Assembly: GCA_029253585.1 (NCBI GenBank) | Contig: JAQWZF010000026.1 | Location: forward strand, 229,990-293,989 | DNA: 64,000 nucleotides | Direction: 5' to 3' | Origin: Gammaproteobacteria bacterium | GTDB taxonomy: Bacteria; Pseudomonadota; Gammaproteobacteria; Pseudomonadales; Pseudohongiellaceae | In this document: piece by piece, positions 55,334 to 64,000 of the stretch | Position numbering within the stretch: the first letter of the stretch is position 1 | Layout: each line of letters opens with the position of its first letter | Made by a program: the position numbers and the translations under genes | Notes under the pieces: generated by a model | What the model saw: only the letters and a program-made list of their open reading frames with translations | The model's database searches: none | Told to the model about the DNA's origin: nothing

Positions 55334-57244
55334 ATGAAGCTTACTTTAAAACAAGCACTGAACCGAGGCGTAGAAGCACATAAGAAAGGCAGAATACAAG
55401 AAGCTGAACGTTTCTATCGTACTGTATTGCTGTCCGATCCGAAGAATTCGGACGCTAATCATAATCTCGGCATTTTAGCGGTTTCGTCAAATCGCGCCAG
55501 CATAGCATTGCCGTTGTTTAAAACAGCTCTCGAAGCTAACCCTAGATCTGAACAGTTTTGGTTGAGTTATATTAATGTTTTGATAATAGAGCGGGAGTTT
55601 GAGAAGGCCGAACGGTCCATTAAGCAGGCAAGGAAACTTGATGTAGATGTAGAGAAATTAAACGTCCTAAAAGCGCAGTTGACGACCAGAACTAGCCAAG
55701 ATCAGCCAAATAATTTAACACCTCCTCAAGATCAGCTTCATAATTTATTAAAATATTATCAGGCTTCACATTACGATGAAGCTGAACAACTTGCAAAAAA
55801 AATCACTCAGATATTTCCTGCTCATCAATTTGCTTGGAAGATACTTGGCGCCGTACTCATGCAAACTGGAAGAACCGCTGAGTCACTAGTGCCGATGCAA
55901 AAAGCTGTCCAAACGGAGCCGAAAAATGCCGAGGCGCTCAGCAATCTTGGTGTAACTCTCCTCAAATTGGGAAAAATCCAAGATGCGGAAGCTAGCTTTA
56001 AGAAAGCGGTGGCGCTAAAACCAAACTATGCTGAAGCTCATAACAATCTCGGTGCTACTTTCAAGGAACAGGGGAAATTAAGCGAAGCTGCTAAAAGTTT
56101 TTCGCGTGCCACCGTAGTTAAGCCTGATTATGCTGAAGCTCATAATAACTTGGGTATTATGTTAAAAGCCCTTGGGAAACTCGATCAAGCCAAAGCTAGT
56201 TATACACAAGCGATCTCGTTGGCGCCCTATAATGCTAAAGCTCACAGACATCTTACATTGTTGAAAAAATTTCATTCGAAAGATCGTCAGTATTCAAAAA
56301 TGCTTGAAATATATTCCGATCAAAGTATTTCAAAAGGAAATCGCTGTCATATTAACTTTGCATTGGCAAAGGCTTATGAAGATCTTGAGGATTTTGGCGA
56401 GGCTTTTTCCCACTTGAAAGAGGGTAATTTAATACGCAAGAAACTGTTAAATTATTGCGTTGATCAAGACCGAGAACGATTCAATAATATAAAGTCTACT
56501 TATCCGAGGATAGAGCAACATTCCCTCGAGCTTGATGGGTTGACAAGAGATGTGACACCAATTTTTATAGTTGGTTTGCCACGGTCAGGCACAACTTTAA
56601 TTGAGCAGATAGTTTCTTCCCACTCAAAAGTAACTGGTGCAGGAGAATTGTCTTTTGCGACACTATTTGGCTCGAATATCGTAAATGGTATTTCCGAAAT
56701 TTCTACCGGAGCCTTGGTTAATTTTAGAGTCAAGTATCTTGAAAAACTTAAAAATGTGTCCGAGGGGAGAAAGATCGTTATTGATAAAATGCCGCATAAT
56801 TTTCTTCACATAGGATTACTTGCTGCTGCGTTTCCTGAAGCTAAAATAGTACACGTTAAAAGAAACGCTGCAGCAGTTTGTTGGGCAAATTACAGACAGT
56901 ATTTTGCATTACCTAGCTCTGGTTATAGTCATGCGATTGAAGATATTGTGATTTACTACAAGCTCTATCGAGATCTGATGGGGTTTTGGTTCGCAAATCT
57001 CGGAAATAGGATTTATGAGCTTGACTATGAGCAAATGACAGTCAGCCAGGAAAACGAGACCCGTCAGGTCATTAAATATCTCGAATTGGGCTGGGAGGAT
57101 AGATGCTTATCACCAGAATATAATACGAGAAGCGTAGCAACGGCCTCTAACGTTCAAGTTAGAGAAAAGATATATAAAGGTAGTTCAGAACAATGGAAAA
57201 GGTATCGATTGTTTCTCGACGGTGCGTTAGAAAATTTGCATTAA
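55334..57244 (+). CDS. TPR protein with C-terminal sulfotransferase domain
   Basis: 636 residues. TPRs fill about residues 1-330: near-consensus units include NADANHNLGILAVSS-like and AEALSNLGVTLLKLGKIQD, AEAHNNLGATFKEQGKLSE and AEAHNNLGIMLKALGKLDQ. The C-terminal domain (about 400-636) starts with PIFIVGLPRSGTTLIEQ, the 5'-phosphosulfate-binding loop for PAPS, followed by HSKVTGAGELSF and VHVKRNAAAVCWANYRQYF (3'-phosphate site). It should transfer sulfate to a protein or glycan in the cytoplasm; no signal peptide. The first ~110 residues closely resemble those of the next gene. Start site: weak ribosome-binding site. Confidence 0.85.
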   Translation: MKLTLKQALNRGVEAHKKGRIQEAERFYRTVLLSDPKNSDANHNLGILAVSSNRASIALPLFKTALEANPRSEQFWLSYINVLIIEREFEKAERSIKQARKLDVDVEKLNVLKAQLTTRTSQDQPNNLTPPQDQLHNLLKYYQASHYDEAEQLAKKITQIFPAHQFAWKILGAVLMQTGRTAESLVPMQKAVQTEPKNAEALSNLGVTLLKLGKIQDAEASFKKAVALKPNYAEAHNNLGATFKEQGKLSEAAKSFSRATVVKPDYAEAHNNLGIMLKALGKLDQAKASYTQAISLAPYNAKAHRHLTLLKKFHSKDRQYSKMLEIYSDQSISKGNRCHINFALAKAYEDLEDFGEAFSHLKEGNLIRKKLLNYCVDQDRERFNNIKSTYPRIEQHSLELDGLTRDVTPIFIVGLPRSGTTLIEQIVSSHSKVTGAGELSFATLFGSNIVNGISEISTGALVNFRVKYLEKLKNVSEGRKIVIDKMPHNFLHIGLLAAAFPEAKIVHVKRNAAAVCWANYRQYFALPSSGYSHAIEDIVIYYKLYRDLMGFWFANLGNRIYELDYEQMTVSQENETRQVIKYLELGWEDRCLSPEYNTRSVATASNVQVREKIYKGSSEQWKRYRLFLDGALENLH

Positions 57245-57275
57245 AAAGTAACGGTGAACGTTATTAGATTTAGAG

Positions 57276-57300
57276 GATTAGAAGATTTACGCTTCTAATC
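57276..57300 (+). terminator. hairpin between the two TPR genes
   Basis: GATTAGAAG and CTTCTAATC form a perfect 9-bp stem around a 7-nt loop, 32 bp past the first stop. No T-run follows; it may act as a processing or attenuation site. Confidence 0.45.
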
Positions 57301-57328
57301 GATATACAGTTTTGAGCAAGGGCGGCAA

Positions 57329-59782
57329 ATGAAACTAACGGTAGAACAAGCGCTTAGCCGAGGTGCGGCAGCGCTTAAAAACGGCAAAATTTATGAGGCG
57401 GAGAGTTTCTATAAAGCCGTTCTGCGGTTCGATCCTTCAAATCCCGACGCTAATTACGGCCTCGGGGTACTAGCCGTTTCAAGCGATCGAACTAGCACGG
57501 CGTCTTCGCTATTTAAAACCGCCCTCGAGGCAAATCCTAAGTCAGATAAATTTTGGCTGAGCTATATTGATGTTCTTATCAAAGAGCGACGGTTCGAAAA
57601 AGCTGAGCAGTCCGTCGAGCAGGCGAGACGACTTGGTGTAGATGACACGAAGTTGGGTGTGCGAACGACAATACTTGCGTCCAAGGTGAAAACAAAATTG
57701 CATGAAAATATATCTCCTCCTCAAGAGCAGCTTATCGATTTGATTGATCATTATCGGGCTTCTCGATACAGCGATACTGAAAAGCTCGCCAAAGAAATCA
57801 CACAGCGATTTCCGGGGCATCAATTAGGCTGGAAGGTTCTTAGCGCCGTACTAAAGCAAACTGGTAGATCCGCTGAGTCGATAGTTCCCATGCAAAAAGC
57901 TGTTCAGATTGCACCACGAGATGCTGAAGCCCATAGCAACCTAGGTGCTACCCAACTCGAGTTAGGCGATATTACGGCAGCTGTTTCCAGCTGCTCGCTA
58001 GCCGTAGAGCTTAATCCTAGCTTTGCTGAAGCCCATAACAACCTCGGTGGAGCACTTCAAGGAAAGGGAAGATTAAATGAGTCTGCAGCAAGCTTTAAAA
58101 AGGCTATAGAATTAAAACCGGACTACGCAGAAGCACACAGTAACTTGGGTAACGTGTTAAAAGAGCTAGGAAGACTAAACGAGGCTTTCTCTGCTTATAT
58201 TCGAGCTACGAATTTGAACCCAGGTTTCGATGAGGCCCATGCAAACCTTGGCAAGGTTATCAGGAACGTGAGATTCCATTCTCCAAATCAAAATCTCTAT
58301 CCGCCGCTTACGCGACTATTAAGTGCGGGAAATCTTGCACGTCCTAAGGATTTAGCCCCCAGTATACTGAATCTGTTAAGGCAAGATCCTTTTATTAAGA
58401 ATTTACTGCAAGAAAAAAAACCAATACAGGACCCTCAAGAAGCGGTTGCGCTGATAGCAGACCTTGATAAACACAGGCTTCTTCATCTTTTGATGCGCGT
58501 ATGTCCGCTGCCCGACCTTGAGTTTGAAAAAATTTTTGTGTCTCTTCGAAGATTAATTCTTATTAATTTGGCTCAAATAACGGCAACTCACGAGCTCATC
58601 TATTTTTTATCTACACTTTCTATTCATTGTTTTATTAACGAATATATCTATGTAGAAAAAATCGAGGAAACTCAAACTCTTGAAAAGCTAGAAACCGACA
58701 TAACGCAAGCTATTGCCAATTCGCGACAGCCTGAAGTGAAAGCCATTTTATGTTTTGCATGTTTTCGACCACTACACCTATATAATTGGTCTAATAAACT
58801 AGAAACCGTTAGTGGCTTGAACGATATAAAAACGCGATTGATCGATGAACCTTTAGCTGAAAGATCGCTTGGTGCAAGAATTCCAACATTGGGACAAATA
58901 GAGGACAATATCTCTCGCAAGGTAAGGGTACAATATGAGGAGAATCCCTATCCAAGATGGGTAAAGACCGGAATTCATTCGAAGGCGCGCACGATCTCTC
59001 AAGTCTTTACTGAAGCGAACCTTTGTCTCCACTCAGAAAGAATAAGGGAAGTAGCCGCGCCATCTATACTCGTTGCGGGGTGTGGAACGGGACAGCATTC
59101 TATTGGAACCGCTTGTCGATTTTCTGCCTGTCAAGTAACTGCCGTAGATCTGAGTCTAACGAGCCTGGCTTATGCTAAGAGGAAAACTGACGAACTCGGA
59201 ATCACTAATCTAAGTTATTTACACGCAGACATCTTAAGCTTAAATAAACTAGATAAAAAATTCGACATCATTGAAAGTGTCGGTGTTCTTCACCACATGG
59301 ACGAACCAATGGTCGGATGGCGGATTCTCTCGAATCTCCTAAAACCAAACGGCTTAATTAAGATAGGTTTATACAGCGAGCTGGCGCGGCAGCATATAGC
59401 CAGTGTTAGAAATGAGATACAAGTAGTAAAAGCGAGTACGTCTGAAACTGACATAAGGGAATTCAGATCTTCGCTTATAAAATCCCGTGATAAAAATCAT
59501 AAGCTACTAACCACGTCGAGTGATTTTTTTAGTCTTAGTTCTTTGAGGGATCTGATATTTCACGTACAAGAACATCGGTTCACCTTGTCGCAGATCAAAG
59601 ACGCCCTCGAAGAATTTGGGCTGAAATTCTGTGGTTTTGAACACGGGAGCGCTGTTTCAAATTTCAAGGAACTTTATGGCAATGGCGCTGATATCTATGA
59701 CTTAACGCTCTGGCATCAATACGAAAAAGAAAACCCCCGAGCTTTTGCTGGAATGTACCAATTTTGGTGTCAGAAGGAATAA
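57329..59782 (+). CDS. TPR protein with C-terminal class I methyltransferase domain
   Basis: 817 residues. The N-terminal TPR array (1-310) opens MKLTVEQALSRGAAALKNGK, almost the same as the preceding protein; later units are AEAHSNLGATQLELGDITA, AEAHNNLGGALQGKGRLNE and AEAHSNLGNVLKELGRLNE. A helical middle region (about 330-520) follows. Then ENPYPRWVKTG (near 538) leads to the methyltransferase domain with motif I ILVAGCGTGQHS (near 580), motif II VDLSLTSLAYAKRK and SVGVLHHMDEP. NPYPRW before motif I is a feature of a TPR-methyltransferase group. Target unknown. 84 bp after the sulfotransferase gene. Confidence 0.85.
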   Translation: MKLTVEQALSRGAAALKNGKIYEAESFYKAVLRFDPSNPDANYGLGVLAVSSDRTSTASSLFKTALEANPKSDKFWLSYIDVLIKERRFEKAEQSVEQARRLGVDDTKLGVRTTILASKVKTKLHENISPPQEQLIDLIDHYRASRYSDTEKLAKEITQRFPGHQLGWKVLSAVLKQTGRSAESIVPMQKAVQIAPRDAEAHSNLGATQLELGDITAAVSSCSLAVELNPSFAEAHNNLGGALQGKGRLNESAASFKKAIELKPDYAEAHSNLGNVLKELGRLNEAFSAYIRATNLNPGFDEAHANLGKVIRNVRFHSPNQNLYPPLTRLLSAGNLARPKDLAPSILNLLRQDPFIKNLLQEKKPIQDPQEAVALIADLDKHRLLHLLMRVCPLPDLEFEKIFVSLRRLILINLAQITATHELIYFLSTLSIHCFINEYIYVEKIEETQTLEKLETDITQAIANSRQPEVKAILCFACFRPLHLYNWSNKLETVSGLNDIKTRLIDEPLAERSLGARIPTLGQIEDNISRKVRVQYEENPYPRWVKTGIHSKARTISQVFTEANLCLHSERIREVAAPSILVAGCGTGQHSIGTACRFSACQVTAVDLSLTSLAYAKRKTDELGITNLSYLHADILSLNKLDKKFDIIESVGVLHHMDEPMVGWRILSNLLKPNGLIKIGLYSELARQHIASVRNEIQVVKASTSETDIREFRSSLIKSRDKNHKLLTTSSDFFSLSSLRDLIFHVQEHRFTLSQIKDALEEFGLKFCGFEHGSAVSNFKELYGNGADIYDLTLWHQYEKENPRAFAGMYQFWCQKE

Positions 59783-60262
59783 GTGTGTCTTGCCTGTGAT
59801 AGCGTTTCATAGCTCAGAGGGGCTAACCATCAAGTTACGCCATTGACACGAAACAAAGAAAGTATTTCCAGGTTCAGGTAACTGGAACGCCAGACTTGGT
59901 CACTAGCTATTAGAATTTACTTAATTAATTGTTAATTTGTGGGGCTTGACCAGGTTAATATGCGAGAGTCCTTTAGGTTTTGCCACTTTTTGAATTAAAT
60001 CTAGTAGCCATAAAAATAGCGAATGGGCTGGGTGACAAAGCGAAGCTTTGGCTCAGAGTGAGACCAGGTTTCGTTGGGCGTTACTTACAATGCAGTTAGG
60101 ATTACTTTTGAAAAATATTCATTCCTTGACAGGTAGCAGTACGCCTAGCGAGTGCGTGCCTCCCTGCGCTGATAACTCTGTGATTAGTTTGAAAGACGCT
60201 TACTCCCCTGCGCTTTTATCTAAATCTCTGATATTACGGGATTATCTTTCAAATTGAGAAGG
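59783..60262. other. convergent gap
   Basis: 480 bp without a supported gene between convergent transcripts. CAAAGC-GAA-GCTTTG near 60038-60052 is a short stem without a clear T-run. Confidence 0.35.
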
Positions 60263-60868
60263 TTATGACAGAGGAAAATGCAACCTCGCTAGCTTTCTTA
60301 TCGTCTCTTCCTCTACTCCCTCTTTGGTCGCTAGGGCGAATAAGTCAAAATAGGGTCTCGCACGACGAAACGTGGCGATGCTCTTAAACCCGGCTTCTCG
60401 CAAAGTAGACGCTAACACTTTTTTAGTGAAACCACATCGATGGGCCATGTACAAATTTCCTTTTGACATAGAAGACCTGTGCCCATACATAATATCGAGA
60501 GGCGATATCGGCCCAGCTGGAGAGTTGTAAGCGGGCTCGGTAAGCTTATCTTTAGCAACGAGTTCTGCCACTGATTGTAGATCGGGGCAGGTAATTACAA
60601 CAAAACCTCCCTTGGTTAATACTCGCTTAAATTCTAGAAGCGCAACGGGAACGTCGTGCGGATAAAGGTGTTCGATATTATGGCTCGAATATATTGCGTC
60701 GACGCTCGCAGATTCCACTTTGCTCATATCCGTCATCGTACCTACGATATCGGGCTGTGCGCTAGGATCTATGTCGAGTCTAATTTCTGACCAGTCACCG
60801 GTTATAAAACCTGTGGTCGTTGACCCTATGTTTTTTCGACCGCAACCGACGTGCAAGAGTGTTTTCAT
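60263..60868 (-). CDS. class I SAM-dependent methyltransferase
   Basis: 201 residues from the ATG that gives MKTLLHVGCGRKNIG; a TTG start 72 bp upstream would add 24 residues. Motif I is LLHVGCGRKNIG, then VRLDIDPSAQPDIVG-like acidic loop (IRLDIDPS), IYSSHNIEHLYPHDV and FKRVLTKGGFVVITCPD. This is the Methyltransf_11 pattern common in polysaccharide clusters. It follows the GT4 gene by 58 bp on the same strand, so it may methylate a sugar or the surface protein. Confidence 0.83.
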   Translation of the reverse strand: MKTLLHVGCGRKNIGSTTTGFITGDWSEIRLDIDPSAQPDIVGTMTDMSKVESASVDAIYSSHNIEHLYPHDVPVALLEFKRVLTKGGFVVITCPDLQSVAELVAKDKLTEPAYNSPAGPISPLDIMYGHRSSMSKGNLYMAHRCGFTKKVLASTLREAGFKSIATFRRARPYFDLFALATKEGVEEETIRKLARLHFPLS

Positions 60869-60926
60869 ATTAATGGCTACCCTGCGGACTACATCCAAGT
60901 CTTTCTGGTGGTTAGTAAGGTGTCTG

Positions 60927-62165
60927 CTAGACGGACTCAACCCAGCTTATTTGTTTCGGCAAGCATTTTTTTGTTAGATCGAGCTGAGAAATAGCGACGT
61001 CTCGGGCGTTCTTTCCGAGTCGACTTCTTTCCTTGGGATCAGCGAGGAGTTTGGTAACTAATTTTGACAACGATTCAGAGTCAAAAAAATCAAAAAGCAA
61101 ACCCGTTTCCCCGTCCTTGATATATTCTTCGACCGGTTGGGTAGCGCTAGCGACTATTGCAGCGCCCATGCTCATCGCTTCGAGTAAACTCCAGCTCAGA
61201 ACGAAGGGGTAAGTCAGATAGATGTGTACGGATGATATTTGCATCAGGTTAACATAAGTACCGTACGGAATTTTCCCAACAAAATGTACTCTAGCCCAAT
61301 CCTCTGGCTTTATTTTTATCTTTACTTCGTCTATGAGCAGCGTTTTCCAGCTTTGCTTTATCCCCTTAATAGGTTCTGGTGCGCTTCCATAACTAACACC
61401 GTCGCCGCCAACTATCATAATCCGAAGGTTCGGCCTCTTCTCTAAAAGCCTTGGCAGCGCACGCATAAAAATATGATAGCCTCTGTATGGCTCCAGATTT
61501 CTGCTGACAAACGTTACTACTTCCGAGTCAGTTGTAAGCGTTAGCCCACTGCTTAATGTGATGGTTGAATTCGGATTGGGTGACAACTTATTTGTGTCAA
61601 TACCGTCATGCACAATGGTGATTTTAGATCGATACTCCGATGGAAAACTCCCCGCCTGCCATTCGGTAGGACAAATCATGTCGTTTGCAACACCTAGGCT
61701 CATCGCGTTATTAACGTTTTTGTACGCAATTCTACAAGCGCTGCTTTCTTTTTTAGGTTGTATTTCTTCGTCGAACCCTACATCGTATCCGTCGCTATGG
61801 TAATAAAACTCACCGTATAATCCTAGGCTTGCAAAAGGCCATACTTTTTTTAGGAATAAGGATTCACCCCACCCGTTATGGCTTATGATTCGCTCTGGGT
61901 GAAAGCCTTCATTTTTCAGTTTTAGCGCCGCTTCAAAGCAAGCCTCCGCTCTTATGGCTTGTGACTCGATCTCCACAACCCAGTGATGCACTCCTTTCGT
62001 TGATCCTCGAGTTAAATTATATTCCCTGTAAACTAATCCCGGGATTTTTTCGTTTTTATTGTTGCTAGGAACTAAACATGTCACGGTATGGCCCTTTTTC
62101 ACAAGGGCGGGCGCCAAGTGTAGGAATTGACCGGGGAAGTTCTGATGAATGAAAAGAATATTCAT
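60927..62165 (-). CDS. GT4-family glycosyltransferase
   Basis: 412 residues of the GT-B fold. N-terminus NILFIHQNFPGQFLHLAPAL is typical of retaining family 4 transferases that take nucleotide-sugar donors; the donor site includes VTFVSRNLEPYRGYHIFMRA and SWSLLEAMSMGAAIVASAT with the conserved Glu. No membrane segments. It is the middle gene of a minus-strand set (TPR-oxygenase, GT4, methyltransferase) downstream of the giant surface protein, so it may glycosylate that protein. Confidence 0.87.
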   Translation of the reverse strand: MNILFIHQNFPGQFLHLAPALVKKGHTVTCLVPSNNKNEKIPGLVYREYNLTRGSTKGVHHWVVEIESQAIRAEACFEAALKLKNEGFHPERIISHNGWGESLFLKKVWPFASLGLYGEFYYHSDGYDVGFDEEIQPKKESSACRIAYKNVNNAMSLGVANDMICPTEWQAGSFPSEYRSKITIVHDGIDTNKLSPNPNSTITLSSGLTLTTDSEVVTFVSRNLEPYRGYHIFMRALPRLLEKRPNLRIMIVGGDGVSYGSAPEPIKGIKQSWKTLLIDEVKIKIKPEDWARVHFVGKIPYGTYVNLMQISSVHIYLTYPFVLSWSLLEAMSMGAAIVASATQPVEEYIKDGETGLLFDFFDSESLSKLVTKLLADPKERSRLGKNARDVAISQLDLTKKCLPKQISWVESV

Positions 62166-62204
62166 CGCTCGATATTCTCCGTAATTTGTTCGATTGCCAC
62201 GCGG

Positions 62205-63452
62205 TTAAGGTCCGTTTTTAGGAATTATGTCAAAAGCGACGCAAATTCGCCGCCCATTACTTTGGAAGGGAATCGTTCCGTGATGCAGAGATGACGGAAA
62301 AAGGCATATCATCCTTTCTTTAATACTTATTGTGACTTCTTTTGGAGACGTTTTTGCCTGGGGATAATTGTCATTTGAAATCGTAAAAAGAATAGCTCCG
62401 TCTCGTTCTGATTTTTTTGGTGGTATTTGGAGGTATACGCAACCGCTTATCCACCCCTCTTTGTGCATATGTCTGTCTAGCTTGCCGCCACTTGTTATGT
62501 TTACAGCCCACCCATAAAGCGTGTAATTGGCCGGAAAATAAGTATTAATCCCGCAGGCTGGACCGATTGAGTCCCTATAAAGACTTATTTTTTTAGCTAT
62601 TGATACCTCTAGCTTTTTTACTGACGCGTGCCTGGTTAAAAACAGATTGCCGGCTGTTTGATAACCGTTGGTAAGAAGTGGCTGGCTTCTATTATCAAGG
62701 GTTTCAGATTTGATATAGTTGATAACGTTTTCTAGATCGCCTTCGCTAAATGCTTCGTCATCCGATATTTTTCCAGTCCCAATAAGCTTCATAGGATCCT
62801 GACAGAATTGATCGTCTAACTCGGTTCCGTGAAAATAGTTTGAGTGGGCGATGATTGAGCCTGATAGGGGGTTTCGAAGAGAACTCTTATCAGCGCCAGC
62901 ATAATACTTAGCGAAGTCCTCTGGTTTAGAGGTCAAATATACGCACTCGAGTAGTTGTGCTTTGCTCAGATGGAAGGACGATTTACTGTATGAAGCTTTT
63001 GATTTTTCGATGTTACCTGTTTTTCGGTATGCCTCACCGAGGTAGTAGTTTGCCCTCTCGCTGTTAGGCTGCAATTTTACGCAATGTTTGAAGGCTAGAG
63101 TAGCCTTGTCGAGGTTCCCGGTATCAAAATAGGCAAATCCAATCGCCTCGTGTGCGTTGTAATTGTCAATATCCGAGTTTATGGCTACGGTGTAAGCCTT
63201 TATAGCGCCTTTTAGGTTTCCGGCCTCGCGATACGCGTTACCAAGGTTAGTATAAATATTTGTATCTTGATTGCCCTCTGCGGCGGCCTCTAGGTCCGCT
63301 ATAGCTTCAACTAATTTTCCGAGAGCCTTATAGGAAATTCCCCTTAGCGAAAGTAGATTTCGATCTGATATTTCGATAGCGCTTAACTGAGAAACTACTT
63401 CGGCGAATTGTCCTTTACCGTACAAATACGCAAAGTGCTTTATGCCTTTCAT
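62205..63452 (-). CDS. TPR protein with C-terminal 2OG-Fe(II) oxygenase-like domain
   Basis: 415 residues from the ATG giving MKGIKHFAYLYGKG, with GGGGGG upstream. TPR units fill about 1-180 (DTNIYTNLGNAYREAGNLKG, YNAHEAIGFAYFDTGNLDK, SERANYYLGEAYRKTGNIEK). The C-terminal half resembles the putative 2OG-Fe(II) oxygenase family: WAVNITSGGKLDRHMHKEGW gives the candidate H-x-D/E iron ligands and LFPSSLHHGTIPF a distal His, followed by RICVAFDIIP. It could hydroxylate a protein or glycan residue. It lies just downstream of the surface-protein gene behind a terminator. Confidence 0.78.
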   Translation of the reverse strand: MKGIKHFAYLYGKGQFAEVVSQLSAIEISDRNLLSLRGISYKALGKLVEAIADLEAAAEGNQDTNIYTNLGNAYREAGNLKGAIKAYTVAINSDIDNYNAHEAIGFAYFDTGNLDKATLAFKHCVKLQPNSERANYYLGEAYRKTGNIEKSKASYSKSSFHLSKAQLLECVYLTSKPEDFAKYYAGADKSSLRNPLSGSIIAHSNYFHGTELDDQFCQDPMKLIGTGKISDDEAFSEGDLENVINYIKSETLDNRSQPLLTNGYQTAGNLFLTRHASVKKLEVSIAKKISLYRDSIGPACGINTYFPANYTLYGWAVNITSGGKLDRHMHKEGWISGCVYLQIPPKKSERDGAILFTISNDNYPQAKTSPKEVTISIKERMICLFPSSLHHGTIPFQSNGRRICVAFDIIPKNGP

Positions 63453-63484
63453 AAAAAACCCCCCTAAGCTTACGCCGAGGGGGG
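63453..63484 (-). terminator. terminator whose 3' arm is the ribosome-binding site of the TPR-oxygenase gene
   Basis: On the minus strand CCCCCC (63484-63479), a 14-nt loop, GGGGGG (63464-63459) and TTTTTT come directly before the ATG. This is a textbook intrinsic terminator for the upstream surface-protein gene, yet the GGGGGG also serves as the Shine-Dalgarno. Read-through transcripts would have it hidden in the stem. Confidence 0.75.
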
Positions 63485-63507
63485 TGATTTTATATCGTTT
63501 ACTGAGT

Positions 63508-63540
63508 CGCATAAAGCCCTAATCATCAGAGCTTTATGCG
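63508..63540 (-). terminator. second hairpin after the surface-protein gene
   Basis: CGCATAAAGC and GCTTTATGCG form a perfect 10-bp stem with a 13-nt loop, 11 bp after the surface-protein stop. No T-run follows, so it may protect the 3' end or pause RNA polymerase. Confidence 0.5.
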
Positions 63541-63551
63541 TAATCGAGATC

Positions 63552-64000
63552 CTAAACGAAGTTTGCTGGAGTTATCGTGTTTAAGTCGACATTAGCCGAA
63601 GTCGTACCGATAAGCACTACGTCGTCAGCTGAGATGGTTCCAGCTACGGCTCCAACTGTGTCGTCAACTAGATAGATCAGTACCTCGTCACCGGCGGCTC
63701 CGTTATCACCAGCGAGGATAATTGCCTTTCCTCCAGATGAAAGGTGCATCGCATCACCATTACCTTCTATCGCAGCCGCGATTAATGTTGTCGTATTAAC
63801 TGCGGCAAGGCCAGTGGCGTCATCAAGGTAGTTTATCTTGTTATCAATAACCACATCAGTTACGCCGCCTGCAGCAATTTGAGTAACGTCAACCGTAAAC
63901 GAGCCCATGTTAGAGAAGTCTAACTTGTCATCGGCAACGACCAGTACGATTGAGTCGTTTCCGTTGAGAGCGCCAGTTGCGTTGAACTTGTACGTATCAG
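63552..64000 (-). CDS. C-terminal end of a large repetitive surface protein
   Basis: About 149 codons to the window edge; the 5' part is outside. The reading frame continues unbroken to base 64000 (DTYKFNATGALNGNDSIVLV near the edge). Sequence is rich in Asp, Gly, Ala, Val and Thr, lacks Cys, and has the FNATGALNGNDSIVL-DKLDFSN pattern of RTX/S-layer-like adhesins, ending DLNTITPANFV. This resembles C-terminal ends of giant type I-secreted surface proteins (possibly the 'bluetail' kind), but the repeats that would settle it are beyond the window. Placement beside modifying enzymes fits. Confidence 0.72.
   Translation of the reverse strand, partial: DTYKFNATGALNGNDSIVLVVADDKLDFSNMGSFTVDVTQIAAGGVTDVVIDNKINYLDDATGLAAVNTTTLIAAAIEGNGDAMHLSSGGKAIILAGDNGAAGDEVLIYLVDDTVGAVAGTISADDVVLIGTTSANVDLNTITPANFV

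Noticed and set aside
60048..60257. Plus-strand 69-codon frame in the convergent gap
   Set aside because: No ribosome-binding site, no family, low-complexity start; probably chance.

Overview
The window is chromosomal DNA from a free-living, probably marine gammaproteobacterium. I cannot name the genus from sequence alone. Several gene orders recall Pseudomonas-type chromosomes: orn / rsgA-rhodanese-psd, tkt-epd-pgk-fba, metK-ahcY-metF, glnK-amtB beside ubiK and comM, and serA divergent from a D-2-hydroxyglutarate dehydrogenase. The proteobacterial sortase-associated Pds regulators and a giant repetitive surface protein also fit a marine gammaproteobacterium.

Layout. 0-2.7 kb: end of the cpdA-yqiB-nudF cluster, a small parvulin and a DUF2889 gene. 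2.7-6.8 kb: PdsR/PdsS two-component pair divergent from an OmpA-like PdsO, with no sortase or sortase substrate in view. 6.8-22.4 kb: mostly housekeeping genes (GST, DAHP synthase, an M14 carboxypeptidase, TolC, an aminotransferase, queG, orn, rsgA, a RhdA-type rhodanese, psd, rpiA, a cold-shock protein, and the divergent D2HGDH/serA pair). 22.4-28.8 kb: a hydrolase and the tkt-epd-pgk-fba carbon-metabolism run on the minus strand. 28.8-34.6 kb: a SahR-like regulator with a perfect 9-bp-arm palindrome at its promoter, then metK, ahcY, metF and rsmE, i.e. the activated-methyl cycle. 34.6-39.4 kb: decay. An HD-GYP gene with three in-frame stops and a comM gene with three in-frame stops and no Walker A flank the intact nitrogen pair glnK-amtB (with a sigma-54 promoter) and ubiK. 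39.6-44.1 kb: three unrecognised small genes built from internal or mutual duplications, two cytochrome c5 paralogues and a secreted matrixin-like protease.

44.3-50.4 kb: a seven-gene minus-strand operon: an unknown exported protein, a glycosyltransferase, a sugar epimerase/dehydratase and rfbA-C-D-B for dTDP-L-rhamnose. 50.4-55.3 kb: gene-poor accessory DNA with a DUF6447 gene, a DOT1-fold methyltransferase, and a frameshifted second DUF6447 copy. 55.3-64 kb: AT-richer DNA carrying two TPR proteins that share one N-terminal platform but end in a sulfotransferase or a methyltransferase, a small methyltransferase, a GT4 glycosyltransferase, a TPR protein with a 2OG-oxygenase-like C-terminus, and the C-terminal end of a large repetitive surface protein that runs off the window.

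How they may work together (inference): the last ~20 kb reads as a cell-surface locus. Rhamnose is made and transferred, and a giant exported protein is accompanied by enzymes that could glycosylate, sulfate, methylate or hydroxylate it or its glycan, with TPR modules as the common recognition part. This is the most promising candidate for an undescribed system. The other notable points are the sortase-less Pds set and the duplicated secreted proteins at 39.6-41.3 kb.
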